From: Ampullaceana balthica
Taxonomy: Eukaryota > Mollusca > Gastropoda > Lymnaeidae
Direction: 5' to 3'
Assembly: GCA_944989445.1 (NCBI GenBank)
Contig: CALYLW010000325.1
Span: 690,928 to 754,927, forward strand
DNA length: 64,000 bases
Of the stretch, positions 46,502 to 58,822 are shown piece by piece (position 1 is the stretch's first letter; each line of letters opens with the position of its first letter). A program made the position numbers and the translations under genes. The notes under the pieces are model-generated. The model saw only the letters and a list, made by a program, of their open reading frames with translations. It did no database searches and was not told where the DNA came from.

Positions 46502-47113
46502 CATGGGTCACCAAACTACGGCCCCGCAACTCCATTGCATCCGGTACTGGAATGATGAATATGCTTGGTAAAAATATACGGCGAACGCAACGTTTTCGTA
46601 CAATTTACAAATTAAATTTAGAACACTAGAACAGCGCTTCTCAAACTTTTTAGTATGGCGGACCGGCAGAAATTTTTTCCATTGCACCAGGGACCGGTGC
46701 ACTATTTTCCCTGCACTGACACTTTTTTCTGTCCTTTTTTTTAGAACATCTACGGACCGGCAGCAGATGGCCCACGGACCGGCACCGGTCCGCGGACCAC
46801 CACTTTGAGAAGCACTGCACTAGAATATCATCACATTTTATTTGAAATTTTTATAATTATTATTTTATTTTTTTGCGCTTGGTCTTATTAAAAAAATTGT
46901 GTTCATTCAAAACTTTTAGCACATAAATATTTTATTTTGCCTTTGTTTGTTTATTTTTAAAAAAAAGTATTTATCGTTGTTGTTGTTTCATTGTTGTATT
47001 GCTTCTCTTTGACACGATAAACATGGAAGGCTACAAACTTAAACTTAGTTTTCGTCTATGATAGTTATGCGTACCGCCGTGGTCCACGGTGGAAACAAAT
47101 TTGAAAACCTCTG
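46502..47113. mobile_element. Probable hAT element with a second hAT nested in it
   Basis: The left end CATGGGTCACCAAACTACGG and the right end, read inward as CAGAGGTTTTCAAATTTG, fit a loose CAnnGGTnnnCAAA pattern. The flanks are TTTTATAT (46494-46501) and GTTTATAT (47114-47121), 7 of 8 alike. The interior is AT-rich without coding. The nested element occupies 46632-46817. Confidence 0.5.
46632..46817. mobile_element. hAT MITE, family 2, with perfect target duplication
   Basis: A 186-bp element whose ends are CAGCGCTTCTCAAACTTTTT and, read inward, CAGTGCTTCTCAAAGTGGTG. It is flanked on both sides by CACTAGAA (46624-46631 and 46818-46825). The interior is dominated by GGACCGGCA and CCGGTCCGCGGACC motifs. 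Eight-base duplication and CAG ends identify hAT. Confidence 0.93.
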
Positions 47114-47337
47114 GTTTATATCATGCACAGTGATGGTGATCCGTAGAGACACATTCCAAGGTGCCTCTTTGTTTGAACAGTTGGTCTCACTTTTCCCCAG
47201 GATATTACTCGGGCCATGACTGTGTAACCACTGATAAGCGCCTTTCAAAGGTTCTCACACTTTATAAGACTCGTAGCTTTGATGGAGATTTATTCACTTC
47301 AAATTCTGCTGTATCTTGGGTGGACAGGAAGAGCTAG

Positions 47338-47341
<4 letters not shown>

Positions 47342-47385
<44 letters not shown>

Positions 47386-47412
47386 GGGGAAAGAGGGGGA
47401 AGAGAGAGAGAG
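47342..47412. repeat. (GA)n microsatellite
   Basis: About 40 bases of pure GA and then an interrupted GA/G-rich tail. Confidence 0.96.
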
Positions 47413-47775
47413 ATAAAAAATTCGGTCCCTTGTTTTACTCCTCAAGTTTTTTTTTAATTTTTAAATTTTTAAAATAATTTATATATATTATATATATATA
47501 TAATTTTTGATAAAAGTTACAGTAGCGATCATACATAATTTTCTTTTTTCTTTTTGTTAGAACCATTAAGCTCAGAAAGGCTTTTTGTCGATACGTACGT
47601 CGTTATCTTGCGTCCATTTCATTCTCCTTCAAACCTTATTAATTTTCAAATTATTTCTTTAAAAACAACAGCAGAAAATTAAATTTGACTTGGACTCACA
47701 ATAAATCAATGTTTAAAAAAGTTTGTATTTTCTATCATGCGAAACAATTTTAAGATGTCTTTAGACATTTTTTTC

Positions 47776-48397
47776 TGTTGGTTGTATTGTGACAACCTTA
47801 CCAGCACCCATCTGTAGGTCAGAAGATAGTTGTATTGTTACAACCTCTCCAACAACCATGTGTAGATCAGAAGATAGTTGTATTGTGACAACCTTACCAG
47901 CAACCATCTGTAGTTCAGAAGATAGTTGTATTGTTACAACCTCTCCAACAACCATGTGTAGATCAGAAGATAGTTGTATTGTGACAACCTTACCAGCAAC
48001 CATCTGTAGTTCAGAAGATAGTTGTATTGTCACAACCTTACCAGCAACCATCCGTAGATCAGAAAATAGTTGTATTGTGACAACTTTTCGATCAACCATC
48101 TGTAGGTCAGAAGATAGTTGTATTGTGACAACCTTACCAGCAACCATCTGTAGATCAGAAGATAGTTGTATTGTGACAACCTTACCAGCAACCATCTGTA
48201 GATCAGAAGATAGTTGTATTGTGACAACCTTACCAGCAACCATATGTAGATCAGAAGATAGTTGTATTGTGACAACCTTACCAGCAACCATCTGTAGATC
48301 AGAAGATAGTTGTATTGTGACAACCTCTCCAGCAACCATCTGTAGATCAAAAGATAGTTGTATTGTCCCAACCTTACCAGCAACCATCTGTAGATAA
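47776..48397. repeat. 48-bp minisatellite
   Basis: Thirteen copies of a 48-bp unit (GTTGTATTGTGACAACCTTA, then CCAGCAACCATCTGTAGATC and AGAAGATA). GTTGT...ACAAC within each unit is an inverted pair that brackets a 5-6-base loop. Copies 2-3 and 4-5 share the CTCTCCAACAACCATGTG then GTAGTTC pattern, so a 96-bp pair was duplicated. Open frames in both strands reflect the 16-codon period. Confidence 0.96.
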
Positions 48398-49398
48398 GAT
48401 TGAATGACCGCATCAAATTTGATTGCTGTCCAAGTTTTTTGTTTTCTAGTGAGTGAAAAAAAAAGTAAATAAATCGCAAAAAATTTTCAACAACAGAATT
48501 CTTTTTTTTTCTTCTTTTTTCATGATGTACTTATTTCTATTGAACCATACAAAATTCTCCGCCGAGGTTTTATTGATCCAACAATTTCCAAAGTTCTCGT
48601 TCTTTGTTTTATTTAGCTGATTATTAATCCATCGTGAAATTCAATGAGCGGTGCCGAGTTCCACATCCGTCTGTTTTGTTACACCAAACTTTTAAGCCAC
48701 ACATCCGAGCTTCATTAGCTGAGATTTCAATCACGTGACATCAATCTCTATGCTCCAAACAAATTAAACAACTCGATTGGGGAAAAAGGGGGGAAAAGGG
48801 GGGGGGGTTAAAAGACAAGATTTAAATTGTTGATCGCGGAGGGGAGAAATATTGAATCTCCCCCCTCCCCCAACCCGCGACTCGGTGCTAATAATATTTT
48901 TTTCCAGTTAACTCGGGGAGAAACGCTATCACAAAAAAATCGTTTCTATATCATAATCTCGATTTTAATTTGCGTATTTTTCAGTGTTTATTTCAGAAGT
49001 GTTTTTTTTCTCACGTGTCCCCCTCCCTCCCCCCTAGTTTTTGTCTCCCTTCTTTCATTGAACCAATCTCCGTGTCGTAATCCCTCCCGTCTGATCAATA
49101 CTGTATTTAGTGGCCAGGGCTCGCTTGACGGACAAGTAAACAAACGGACGTCGAGGTATCGGGAAATCCCGACAAATCTTCGGGATTATCTTCTCCTCGA
49201 CGAAAAGAGGCAGTTTGGGGTGAAGGAGGGTATCGTTACCGGCATGAGAATCTTCATGGAGGTGGCGAGATGAGAGTTGGTTTAATGAATATAGGGTGGG
49301 GGGGGGCGGGGAGCGGCGGACAGTTACATGAACACCTGTCTATGTTAGGGAATATTATTTTATTCGGATTTTAAAGCAATCTTTATTTATTTTTATTA
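48398..49398. other. Spacer
   Basis: The open frame at 48827-49273 has no domain or splice support. G-rich patch at 48787-48808. Confidence 0.45.
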
Positions 49399-49500
49399 TT
49401 TGTGTGTATGTGTATGTGTGTGTGTGTGTATGTGTGCGTGCGTGTGTGCGTGCGTGCGTGCGTGCGTGCGTGAGTGAGTGAGTGAGTGAGTGAGTGAATG
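49399..49500. repeat. Compound (TG)n / (GTGC)n / (GTGA)n microsatellite
   Basis: Three related motifs follow each other without interruption. Confidence 0.97.
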
Positions 49501-49673
49501 GAGATGGAGTATTTTGTGTTTGTTTTTATTTGTGAAACGGGGTGTAATGTAATGAACATAAACGTGGTGTAATGTAATGAACATAAAAACATAATAATAT
49601 TTATATTTAATCAAATTTTAAAATAACCCTTGTTTTTCGCCATCAAAACGAAGACAACAAAAATAAATCTTGT

Positions 49674-49910
49674 TCATATCGCAGGAACAACACACACAAA
49701 TCTTTCCTCTTCCCGCCTGCCGCTCGGGCGTGGGATGGTTTGACTGTAAAACCCAGGACCACTAACACACGAGGAACATTTTAAACTAATAAAAATTCAA
49801 GACTAGACATGCACGTGGATAACCGTATGACGCAACTATCTTCTGTATAGAAATAGCGTCTGTGATACATAAGATAATATGAGATAATGTACGGAAATGA
49901 GCATGCCAGT
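49674..49910 (+). pseudogene. LINE C-terminal fragment and 3' UTR
   Basis: One frame reads YRRNNTHKSFLFPPAARAWD followed by GLTVKP and stops at about 49783. This is a diverged version of the T-N-x-Y-K-x-SFFP-x-x-x-R-x-W-x-G-L end seen at 42027. The 3' part has CTTCTGTATAGAAATAGCGT and ends in ATAAGATAATATGAGATAAT, matching the separate tail at 45838-45920. Confidence 0.65.
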
Positions 49911-50469
49911 AAATTGCGATTCCTTCAGTATCGGCAGATCACTTCTTGTTATTGCGATAAAATAATACAATCTTGAAATCAAACACATTCTGCGAATATG
50001 CTTCATAAATTGGTAGATATATCAATTCAATAATTTACTTGTAATTTATTCTGCACTGTATATCATAGGCACACGAGTCACTTCGATTTTTGCCTTTCTC
50101 TTCACGATCTTTTTACGCTCTCTTCCGCATAACATCTTCTGCCCATATCTGCTCAACGTCACGATTCCTGTTTGTTTCACAACACTTTGATATTTCTACA
50201 ACAGCACAATCAATTAAATAATAAGTGCTATTATTTGACGTGATGTCGTATCATTACAGATTTCCCGAATGTTCTAGTGAAGGACAGGGGCGGGGAGTGG
50301 AGGAGTTTCATGTGTGTGCGTCGGCAGCGTCGGAAACGTGGCACAAAGTATACGTAGGTCAACCAAATTTTTTTTTAGCTCTGATCTGGACCAATGGGGG
50401 CAGGTATTATTCCAACCCCACTCCCCCAGCCTACATTGCCCCCCCCCCAAAAGAAATTGTGCTTAGGGG
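49911..50469. other. AT-rich spacer
   Basis: C10 tract near 50440. No gene is supported. Confidence 0.45.
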
Positions 50470-50688
50470 CAATGTTCCCTCTCAGCTGCGCGGCTTCGCA
50501 GATTTTTGACCAACGCCACGCAGCAGTTTAAAATTACCGCACATAAAATTTTGATAATGATAATATAATGTGTGTTTGTTGGATGTATAATTGAGCACAA
50601 AAATGTATGCTGTACAACTTTGTACTCGTTTTTTAAATTTTTAAAATTTATTTTATACACGGATCAATGAGCCTTAGAGGGAACATTG
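50470..50688. mobile_element. hAT MITE, family 1, second full copy
   Basis: A 219-bp element with ends CAATGTTCCCTCTCAGCTGC and, read inward from the right, CAATGTTCCCTCTAAGGCTC. The flanks CTTAGGGG and CTTGGGGC agree at six of eight bases, an aged target duplication. Confidence 0.88.
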
Positions 50689-50708
50689 CTTGGGGCTATT
50701 ATCTAGGT

Positions 50709-50922
50709 CAGTGATGGCGAACCCATGGCACGCGTGCCACAGTCGGCACGCAGAACCGCATCAGCCGGCACGCGACTAAAATATTACTTCCATAATCAAA
50801 CCAGCTAAGCTAACACCCCCCCCCCAATCTTCGTGTTCATTGGAGTGTTGGCACTTTGCTATAAATAAATGTGTTATGGTTGAATTTTGTGCACGTGGCC
50901 CCAAAAAGGTTCGCCACAACTC
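50709..50922. mobile_element. hAT MITE, family 3, with perfect target duplication
   Basis: A 214-bp element starting CAGTGATGGCGAACCCATGG and ending, read inward, GAGTTGTGGCGAACC. It is flanked by ATCTAGGT on both sides (50701-50708 and 50923-50930). Sub-terminal GGCACGCGTGCC is a 12-bp palindrome. It begins only 20 bases after the previous hAT element ends. Confidence 0.9.
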
Positions 50923-50930
50923 ATCTAGGT

Positions 50931-52236
50931 GTTAACATATAATTCCACGGTAACATCGACAGAGCTAAGACTAGCTAATTTTGTTTATCAACAAATTCGT
51001 ATTACCTCGAGAACGCACATAAATAATTTCAAAATTTTTCTTTTTTAAATTATGTATTTTATAACTTAATTTATTTAACCTCAGTAAAGGTTTCCCGCTT
51101 TTATTTCGAGAGGGCCTGAAAGGACAAGAAGACATTTCTGACCTATATCAAGTGTTTACTTTTTCAAATTGATTTGTTTTACTGAATAATATTTAAGCGT
51201 ATGTAATGTGGACGGTGTATTGTAATTCTTATCAATTATTTAAAAATGTTTCACAAACATAGTTATTTTTCGTAAGGCAGACTTAAGGTTAATGCGCCAG
51301 CTCTCAAAATCACCACCACGATCGCCATAATCAGATTTTTAAACAAGACCGGGTGCCAGAAGCGGCGCCTTCCACGGAATGAATCATATGTCAAGGAACT
51401 TTTTCGCCCAACCCACATTTAAAAAAAATATTTTCGCACCCTCTCCAATCACCCAGCACTTGAATGACATCTCATGGTAATTGTATCTGCGCTTGGCATC
51501 TTAAGTATTTTTTTTACGAGCTTTTTCGAGTTGGTTAGTCGAAATCATCGTGTCGATGTTAAGTTTTTTGTTGTTGTTCTTTTCTTTCCCTTTCCGGCGA
51601 CAGTGGAAGCCAAAGTTTTTGGTGTCGCTGACACTGTCGTTGAGTACAGCGTTAACACCACGTGATACTCTCGCCACGCCTCTACCCTCCGAGGGCTGAT
51701 ACCACGTCATAGTCAATAAATCACACCCAAAAAACTCAAAAACCATTAAAAATTTACCGGGCGACTTGTCGCGAGAAGTGAGTTGTCTTCCACAGATGTC
51801 AGCGTGACCCGACATCCAGTGCGATTCAGAAACTAACAAGATTATCTTCCCTTTGCATAGGGTGGTGCTAAAGCCTCATATTAGATTATCTACCCCCACC
51901 CCCCTCCAATGCAAAGATGATGACTGAACTCGATTACCTGCCCATGTTATTAAACTGACCAGATGGAACCCGCGTGTTCAATGCGCCGCGTTATTAGATG
52001 CACGTCACTCAACTGACCAGTGGTCGTCACGACCACCAGCAGATAATCCCATAATCCTTATTCATTCATCGATCATTTTTAGTAACTGAGTTTTCACGGT
52101 ATTCTGATAAGCCGTACAGAACCAAATGGACAGCCATCCGGACATCCAAAAACTAATTCGGTATGACGTTCTCAACTCAAGGTTTTCCATTTCGTAAAGT
52201 ATGCCCTCATAGTAAGCCTCTTCTTTGGCTAAAAGG
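50931..52236. other. AT-rich spacer
   Basis: The frames at 51474-51665 and 51501-51839 have no support. C-rich patch near 51892-51904. Confidence 0.45.
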
Positions 52237-52443
52237 CAGTTATGGCTAACCTATTTTGAGGCCGCGTGTCCAAAATTCAACCAAAACCCACTTACTTATA
52301 GCAAAGTGCCAACACTCCAATGAAACCCAAAAATGGAGTTTGGCTTAGCTGTGTTGATTAAGGAGTAATGTTTTAGTCTCGTGCCGGCTGATGAGGCAAT
52401 GCGTGCCGACTGTGGCACGCGTGCCATATGTTCGTCATCACTG
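52237..52443 (-). mobile_element. hAT MITE, family 3, inverted copy
   Basis: Read on the minus strand: CAGTGATGACGAACATATGG, the palindrome GGCACGCGTGCC, GCATTGCCTCATCAGCCGGC, then GGAGTGTTGGCACTTTGCTA and the end GGTTAGCCATAACTG. This matches 50709-50922. The flanks are too decayed to give a clean duplication. Confidence 0.85.
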
Positions 52444-53568
52444 CTATACAGGTGTCTTGGCTTAACCGTGCGAGATCCACTGATCTGTCTTATATTCGGA
52501 GAGCTGATAGGGGGGGGGGTGTTGGCGGATGTTACAAACGTGTGTGACCCGTTAGTCACCAGGACCCATTACGACATATGGCGTCACAACGGACCGGGGT
52601 AATGGAGTTAATAGCTCAGTTAACGGACCAATGGGAACGAACCGTCCCTGTCGTAATAGCGCACGAGGGACGTCGGTCCACTAGGGGGCACTCCGCTGTG
52701 AGTTATGGGGTATTACCGGACCAAACTTTGACAAGAATTACGGCGCCTCGCGGAGCGCGGAGCTTTTGTCCTGAGCCCTTTATGGCACCGGTTGAAGAGT
52801 GGGTCTATGTCTGACTTAAAAGGGATGAATCATTAACAAAAAACAATGTGCTGGAAGATCATTATTAACACGGTTATATTAGTGTTATTGTTACTGTTTA
52901 TTTACATCTGAAATGTTTCTCCACTCGTCTCCTTTCTAGTCTATCGGCAATAGTCTGATAACTTTGATAAATCCACGCAGTGATGTTATCCTGACAGTGT
53001 CGTCACGTGTGCCAGAGAGCCCGGATGGCAGAAGTGCTTCGTGGATGTAAGAGCTCTCTATACGAAAAAATAATTGGGGGGGGGTGTGAAATGGGAACTT
53101 GTTAGTTTGCAAGAAAAATGGGGAAGGGGGACGGGACGAAAAGTTACCAAAGCCCCTGACGAGTCAGAATCCAGGTAAGCCATTATATTCCTCTAGCTGT
53201 CCACTCGGACACCGTACTGCAGCTAAGTATTTATTTTTATAGTGTTCTAATTCGTGTTTGTTAAACGACGAATGCTTCTTGCTGACATGTTCCTTGGTTG
53301 TTCTGTTGCTAATAAATTTTTTTAGGCCCACCCCCATACTTTTTTTTTCGATTTTCTTTGGGAACAATAGAACTTGATTTTTACTAGATGGCAAATTCTT
53401 GTGTGACACCATTTTATGAAAGTAGGCGAGTCCTTGCCTTACATATTCCTAAATACACTAACGCAGTTCCAATACCTGATGCAAAAGTAAGATTTCTCGT
53501 GCGGTCGCCTGCCTAGTGGCAATGTCATCCGGGTTATTCTGCTTAAAGTATTTGGGGTTTGCAACTAC
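52444..53568. other. Spacer with CpG-rich block at 52540-52800
   Basis: The block has many CpG sites (GGACGTCGG, CGGCGCCTCGCGGAGCGCGG) and an open frame of 78 codons at 52578-52814 with no recognisable motif. It may be a regulatory or 5' gene region; evidence is thin. Confidence 0.35.
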
Positions 53569-54054
53569 CTTTTAAAATCCTTTATATTAACTCGTGGTGT
53601 CTGCTTGCTTGCTTGAGGCAGGCGGGCGGTGCCAAAAAAACTTTGGATCGATTTTTAACCCACTTCCTCTTAAGCTAGCGAGCTGAAATTTTGCAGGCAT
53701 ACTAGTGCCGATGATAAAAATTATGTATCAAAATTTCAGATAAATCGAATGTACCGTAATTAAATTAATGAATTTTTAGATTATCTTTATTTCTCTCTAT
53801 GTAACATGTTAACTTTTTGCTTTAGTGTCGTGGTGCGTATTATATTGAACAACCTTTTCCTGTCGCGCAATATGGTGCGTATTTTATTGACAACAATTTT
53901 TATAAACATATTCCTGATCGGTGCGCATTATATTAAACATGTTTTACGACACATAACTACAATTTTGTATTTTTGGATGGTCTTGCGCTGCGTATTATAA
54001 TGAACATTCTTTTAGTCATGTCTCGTAAATCAAGGATTTATAGTAAAAAAACTT
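53569..54054 (+). mobile_element. Dispersed 600-bp element, copy C
   Basis: Matches copies A and B from TTTTAAAATCCTTTATATTA to CAAGGATTTATAG. It has lost about 100 bases around the second GAGCTGAAATTT block. Confidence 0.8.
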
Positions 54055-54417
54055 GGTTTTCTACGTTTTTGTTTTATTTGTTTCCATCAAAAATTGTTTT
54101 GAATTATCGATGATGAAAATTGCGCTAAATTAAATGTACAGTAACATTTAAATATTTATAAATTATTGAATGCCGTCGTCAAACTTCTTCGTGTGCATGC
54201 ATCAATTCCGATATATACAATTATGTGTAGTTATCAGGCTCAGAAATTCAACTTGGCCAACGTATTCTTTTTGTAGGATGAATAAAAGGGAGGAAACCGA
54301 AAGAAAAAAAAACAACTTAAAAATAGTATTTAATTTTTAACCGTTTATAATCTAATTTTAAAAGTCAGATTCAGAAAACAACGTGGAGTTGAAATAATAA
54401 TTGTCAAAAGTGACAAC

Positions 54418-55095
54418 ATTATAGACGGGCCGTGTAGAATTGAGCAGTGTGAAGTGAGCACAGAATAGACGGGCATGTGAATTGAGCAGTGAGCGTGGAA
54501 GTGAGCAGAGAATAGACGGGCCGTGGGAAGTGAGCAGAGAATAGACGGGCCGTGTGAAGTGAGCAGAGAATAGACGGGCCGTGTGAAGTGAGCAGAGAAT
54601 AGACGGGCCGTGTGAAGTGAGCAGAGAATAGACGGGCCTGTGTGAAGTGAGCAGAGAATAGACGGGCCGTGTGAAGTGAGCAGAGAATAGACGGGCCGTG
54701 TGAAGTGAGCAGAGAATAGACGGGCCGTGTGAAGTGACCAGAGAATAGACGGGCCGTGTGAAGTGAGCAGAGAATAGACGGGCCGTGTGAAGTGAGCAGA
54801 GAATAGACGGGCCGTGTGAAGTGAGCAGAGAATAGACGGGCCGTGTGAAGTGAGCAGAGAATAGACGGGCCGTGTGAAGTGAGCAGAGAATAGACGGGCC
54901 GTGTGAAGTGAGCAGAGAATAGACGGGCCGTGTGAAGTGAGCAGAGAATAGACGGGCCGTGTGAAGTGAGCAGAGAATAGACGGGTCGTGTGAAGTGAGC
55001 AGAGAATAGACGGGCCGTGTGAAGTGAGCAGAGTTTACACGGGCCCTGGAAAAAGTGATTAGATTTTAGACGGGCCGTGTAGAAGTGAGAATAAT
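54418..55095. repeat. 29-bp minisatellite
   Basis: About 22 copies of a 29-bp unit (AATAGACGGGCCGTGTGAAG, then TGAGCAGAG). Central copies are almost identical; both edges are diverged. Stops occur in every frame. Confidence 0.97.
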
Positions 55096-55790
55096 AGGGG
55101 ATAGTTTATTAGTAGGAACCCAAACTGCCTCTCCTGAGGGAGGCCACTGATCACGGACATCGTGTGGTCAAGCGCCGGACCTTGGGGCCAACCAGCGGGG
55201 GACAACTCGCTCCTAGGATCAGTCAGTAGAGGCGAGGTGGTCGTTAACTAGTTGACGATTTACGCAGTTTGTCTTTGTAGTAGGAGGCAATCAAAAGTCA
55301 AAGATAGGATAACTCGCCCCTTCGATATGACGTCACGTTGTGCGGGTTAGAGAAGCCGCAGTTTTCGTGACGTAGTTTTGAACACGTGAAGCCAAGTACT
55401 TCTCTTCATACGACGTCATTCTAAAAATACATTTCTAAGAACTGATATTAGCAAAAGACCTATATTCAGGAGAGGCAAAGCTAGGAATAGAAGTTGAGAA
55501 AGGCGGTGTCCGGTTGTCTTGCGATGTGTAACAAAATCACACCCGAACAAACAGTAATTTATTTAAGAGATTTGTTCGTTTTTCAGTGAATCCTTTTGGC
55601 CAAGTTTGCCAGTGTATAAATAAAACACAGATATGCTAAAAATAACGTAAGGGGACGGGTTCAAATTCTATAAGGTTAAAGTAATATTTTATAAAGGTTC
55701 AAACACAGCAGCATTGACAATAATTACGTTATGGCAGCAACGACAACAAAATGGTAAACTCTTAACATATTATTTATATTATAACTAGTG
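55096..55790. other. Spacer
   Basis: GC-richer at 55120-55250, with TGACGTCA at 55328-55335. No gene is supported. Confidence 0.45.
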
Positions 55791-56855
<1,065 letters not shown>

Positions 56856-56858
56856 AAC

Positions 56859-57088
56859 TAGTGTATTACCCGTCAAAAGTGACGGAAGTTTTCAAAATAA
56901 ATACATTTCATCTGAAATCTATTTATTTATAAAAAAATACATATCAGATTAAAAAATAAATAAGGTAATACAGAACTTTCATTTATTTTATTTATTTTAA
57001 TTTTATTCATTTATTTCCCTATTGAACAATTTTATGCGGACGTTCGAAAAGAGTTAATTTTTGGTGCAGTAATTTGGTGCACTGCTTT
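56859..57088 (+). mobile_element. TACTAGCGTATCACCCGTC-type repeat, forward copy
   Basis: It starts CTAGTGTATTACCCGTCAAA, continues GTGACGGAAGTTTTCAAAAT and an AT-rich body, and ends ATGCGGACGTTCGAAAAGAG plus GGTGCAGTAATTTGGTGCAC. This is the inverse of 45222-45418. Its very end supplied the target duplication of the hAT insertion at 55791-56855. Confidence 0.7.
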
Positions 57089-57404
57089 CTTAAATTAGTA
57101 GCGTCACGGACAGGACAGACGGGACGTGACATACATTTAAAATTATGTATATTGATGTGTAACAAACACTTCAAACTTCGACCGTGAACATTTACAGCTG
57201 TAATTTCGCACTTGGCGTGCAAGTATATTGAACGCACTGTCAACGAGATGTGCCACTACGGGAAGAGATGTGAATTACACGCTATTTATATTTATTTTTT
57301 TAAGTTAGAGAGTTTTTCCCCCGTAGTAAGTCATCTCTACACTCTTTTAAAAAAAGATATTAAACCAAATTTCGATTTAGCAGGCACTACAAATAAAAGC
57401 AACT

Positions 57405-57985
57405 AAATACGACCCATGGCGTAGCATATGCCGCAGACTTGCTCATATATGGTGCAAAGAAAAAGGGGGGGGGGAGAACGGACACAAACTACAGTACGAA
57501 GAAATCAGAACAACGCGGGGGTGGTGGTGGGGACATTGCTGACGTATTGATGGTCTAGAGACAAGCGCAATGCGGTTAGCTACCTGCCCCCACCCTGCAC
57601 CAACCCAGCTTGCTGATAAAATGTGATTGGACGACCCTCAGCTATGTTTGCAAAAAAAAAGGGGGGGGGAAAAGAACGGGCACTAACAAACATTTTTAAA
57701 ATGAAAAAAATATAGTTTCCGCTGAGGCTTGAACCCAGTACCATCCGCGTGTGAAGCGGACGTGATAACCACTACACTACAAATACCCTGTTATTCTCAA
57801 AGGAACAAAGGAACTTAACGCATGAAGCATTGTTGGTCTCGATACATGCCCCCCCCCCTTTTTTTTTCCACCTTTTTTAAAACCCACCTCGATTGATTGA
57901 TCAACCCAAGTGAGGCCATTCGTCATGCTTATTTGCACACTACTCGTTCTTGATCGTGTTTTGGTGATCATATGTATAGATTATC
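57405..57985 (-). repeat. Dimeric tRNA-derived SINE, copy 3
   Basis: Same arrangement as 40574-41155: GTAGCATATGCCGCAGACTT at the left, G-run, AGAACGGACACAAACTACAG, the ATTGATGGTCTAGAGACA block, TGTGATTGGACGACCCTCAG, second G-run, GAACGGGCACTAACAAACAT, tRNA-Val-like head, GTTGGTCTCGATACATGCCC, then AAGTGAGGCCATTCGTCATG and CTTATTTGCACAC. The dimer of related halves is intact. Confidence 0.78.
57715..57786 (-). tRNA. tRNA-Val(CAC)-like SINE head with near-intact cloverleaf
   Basis: On the minus strand the A box TAGTGTAGTGG and B box GGTTCAAGCC match consensus. D arm GTGT...ATCAC, anticodon arm TCCGC-TTCACAC-GCGGA (anticodon CAC, Val) and T arm CTGGG...CTCAG all pair. The acceptor stem GTATTTG/CGGAAAC has one mismatch and two G-T pairs. 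The B box and fold make Pol III transcription plausible. Because it sits inside a repeat with two other copies, I read it as a young SINE head and not as a host tRNA gene. Confidence 0.55.
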
Positions 57986-58707
57986 GTAAAGCGCAACAAT
58001 TGGTCTGAACTGTTGGGAAAACGTGGCATTCGATAGTCATTTTAACTTGCTTGATGCATCTTAAATAAACACGCCTTTATCGGGTCTCTCATTGGCGTGT
58101 TTATAATAAAAATCTAGACGCATGGGAAAAAAAAATCATGAGTTGGGAAATTGTTTAACGTGTCAAAAATAACCAGTGGCCATCACTTGAACATTTCTAC
58201 TAAAAACTAAAGTTGATTGACATCGCCAAGAAAGACCATCCGCGTATTGGAACAGATGACATGTGAGGCTGAGTTTAAAGGTGAAGGTAACTTAAATCGA
58301 CTTCCTTTTTTTTTCCCCCGGTCATCTTTCGGTTGAAGGCTAGAGGTAAAAATTGTTAACAACCCCCTTTAAAACGGCGCGATGAAATCATAGGCGGCTT
58401 TGAAATATTCAGACCCAAAATCAAATTATTATTATTGCTCTCCATGACACATTTCTATTACTTCATCTTTCTAATTAGCCATGCTCGACAGTAATTAAAT
58501 AAGAAATTGTGACCATCTTTTTATCGACATGTAAATCTATTCCTGGATCGATCCCAGACAGCGCCACGTGAAAATGAGCTTTGATGTGTATACTGTTCTT
58601 GTAACATAAAATACCCCCCCCCCTTTTTTTTTCCATCCATGTCGGACTATGGGGCATGTGAAGTAGCGTTCACAAGTTTTAATTAGCCACCACTAACGAG
58701 CAAGGGA
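57986..58707. other. Spacer
   Basis: C10 and T-run near 58611-58632. No gene is supported. Confidence 0.45.
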
Positions 58708-58822
58708 TTGTGTGGCTAGCACAATGCCCCGGGGGCCTTGCCAGCACCGAGAATGGAACCCGTGACTCTCTTCTGTTTCGGTTCGGCAGTCCAGGGCGCT
58801 ACCGCTAGACCACCACGCGTAA
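58708..58822 (-). repeat. Second type of tRNA-derived SINE
   Basis: The minus strand reads GCGTGGTGGTCTAGCGGTAG, with consensus A box TGGTCTAGCGG, and about 45 bases later a B box ACGGGTTCCATTCTCGGTGC with one change. A GC-rich GCCCCCGGGGCATTGTGCTA block follows. Head sequence differs from the tRNA-Val type, so this is a separate family. Only one copy is in the window. Confidence 0.6.

Noticed and set aside
47761..48479. Frames of about 200 residues in the 48-bp array
   Set aside because: Multiple-of-3 period, open on both strands, no other gene signal.
48827..49273. 148-residue frame with a hydrophobic segment
   Set aside because: Hydrophobic part comes from T-rich DNA; no homology signal, no good start or splice context.
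52578..52814. 78-residue frame in the CpG-rich block
   Set aside because: Long frames are expected in GC-rich DNA; no recognisable motif. Kept only as a CpG-block observation.
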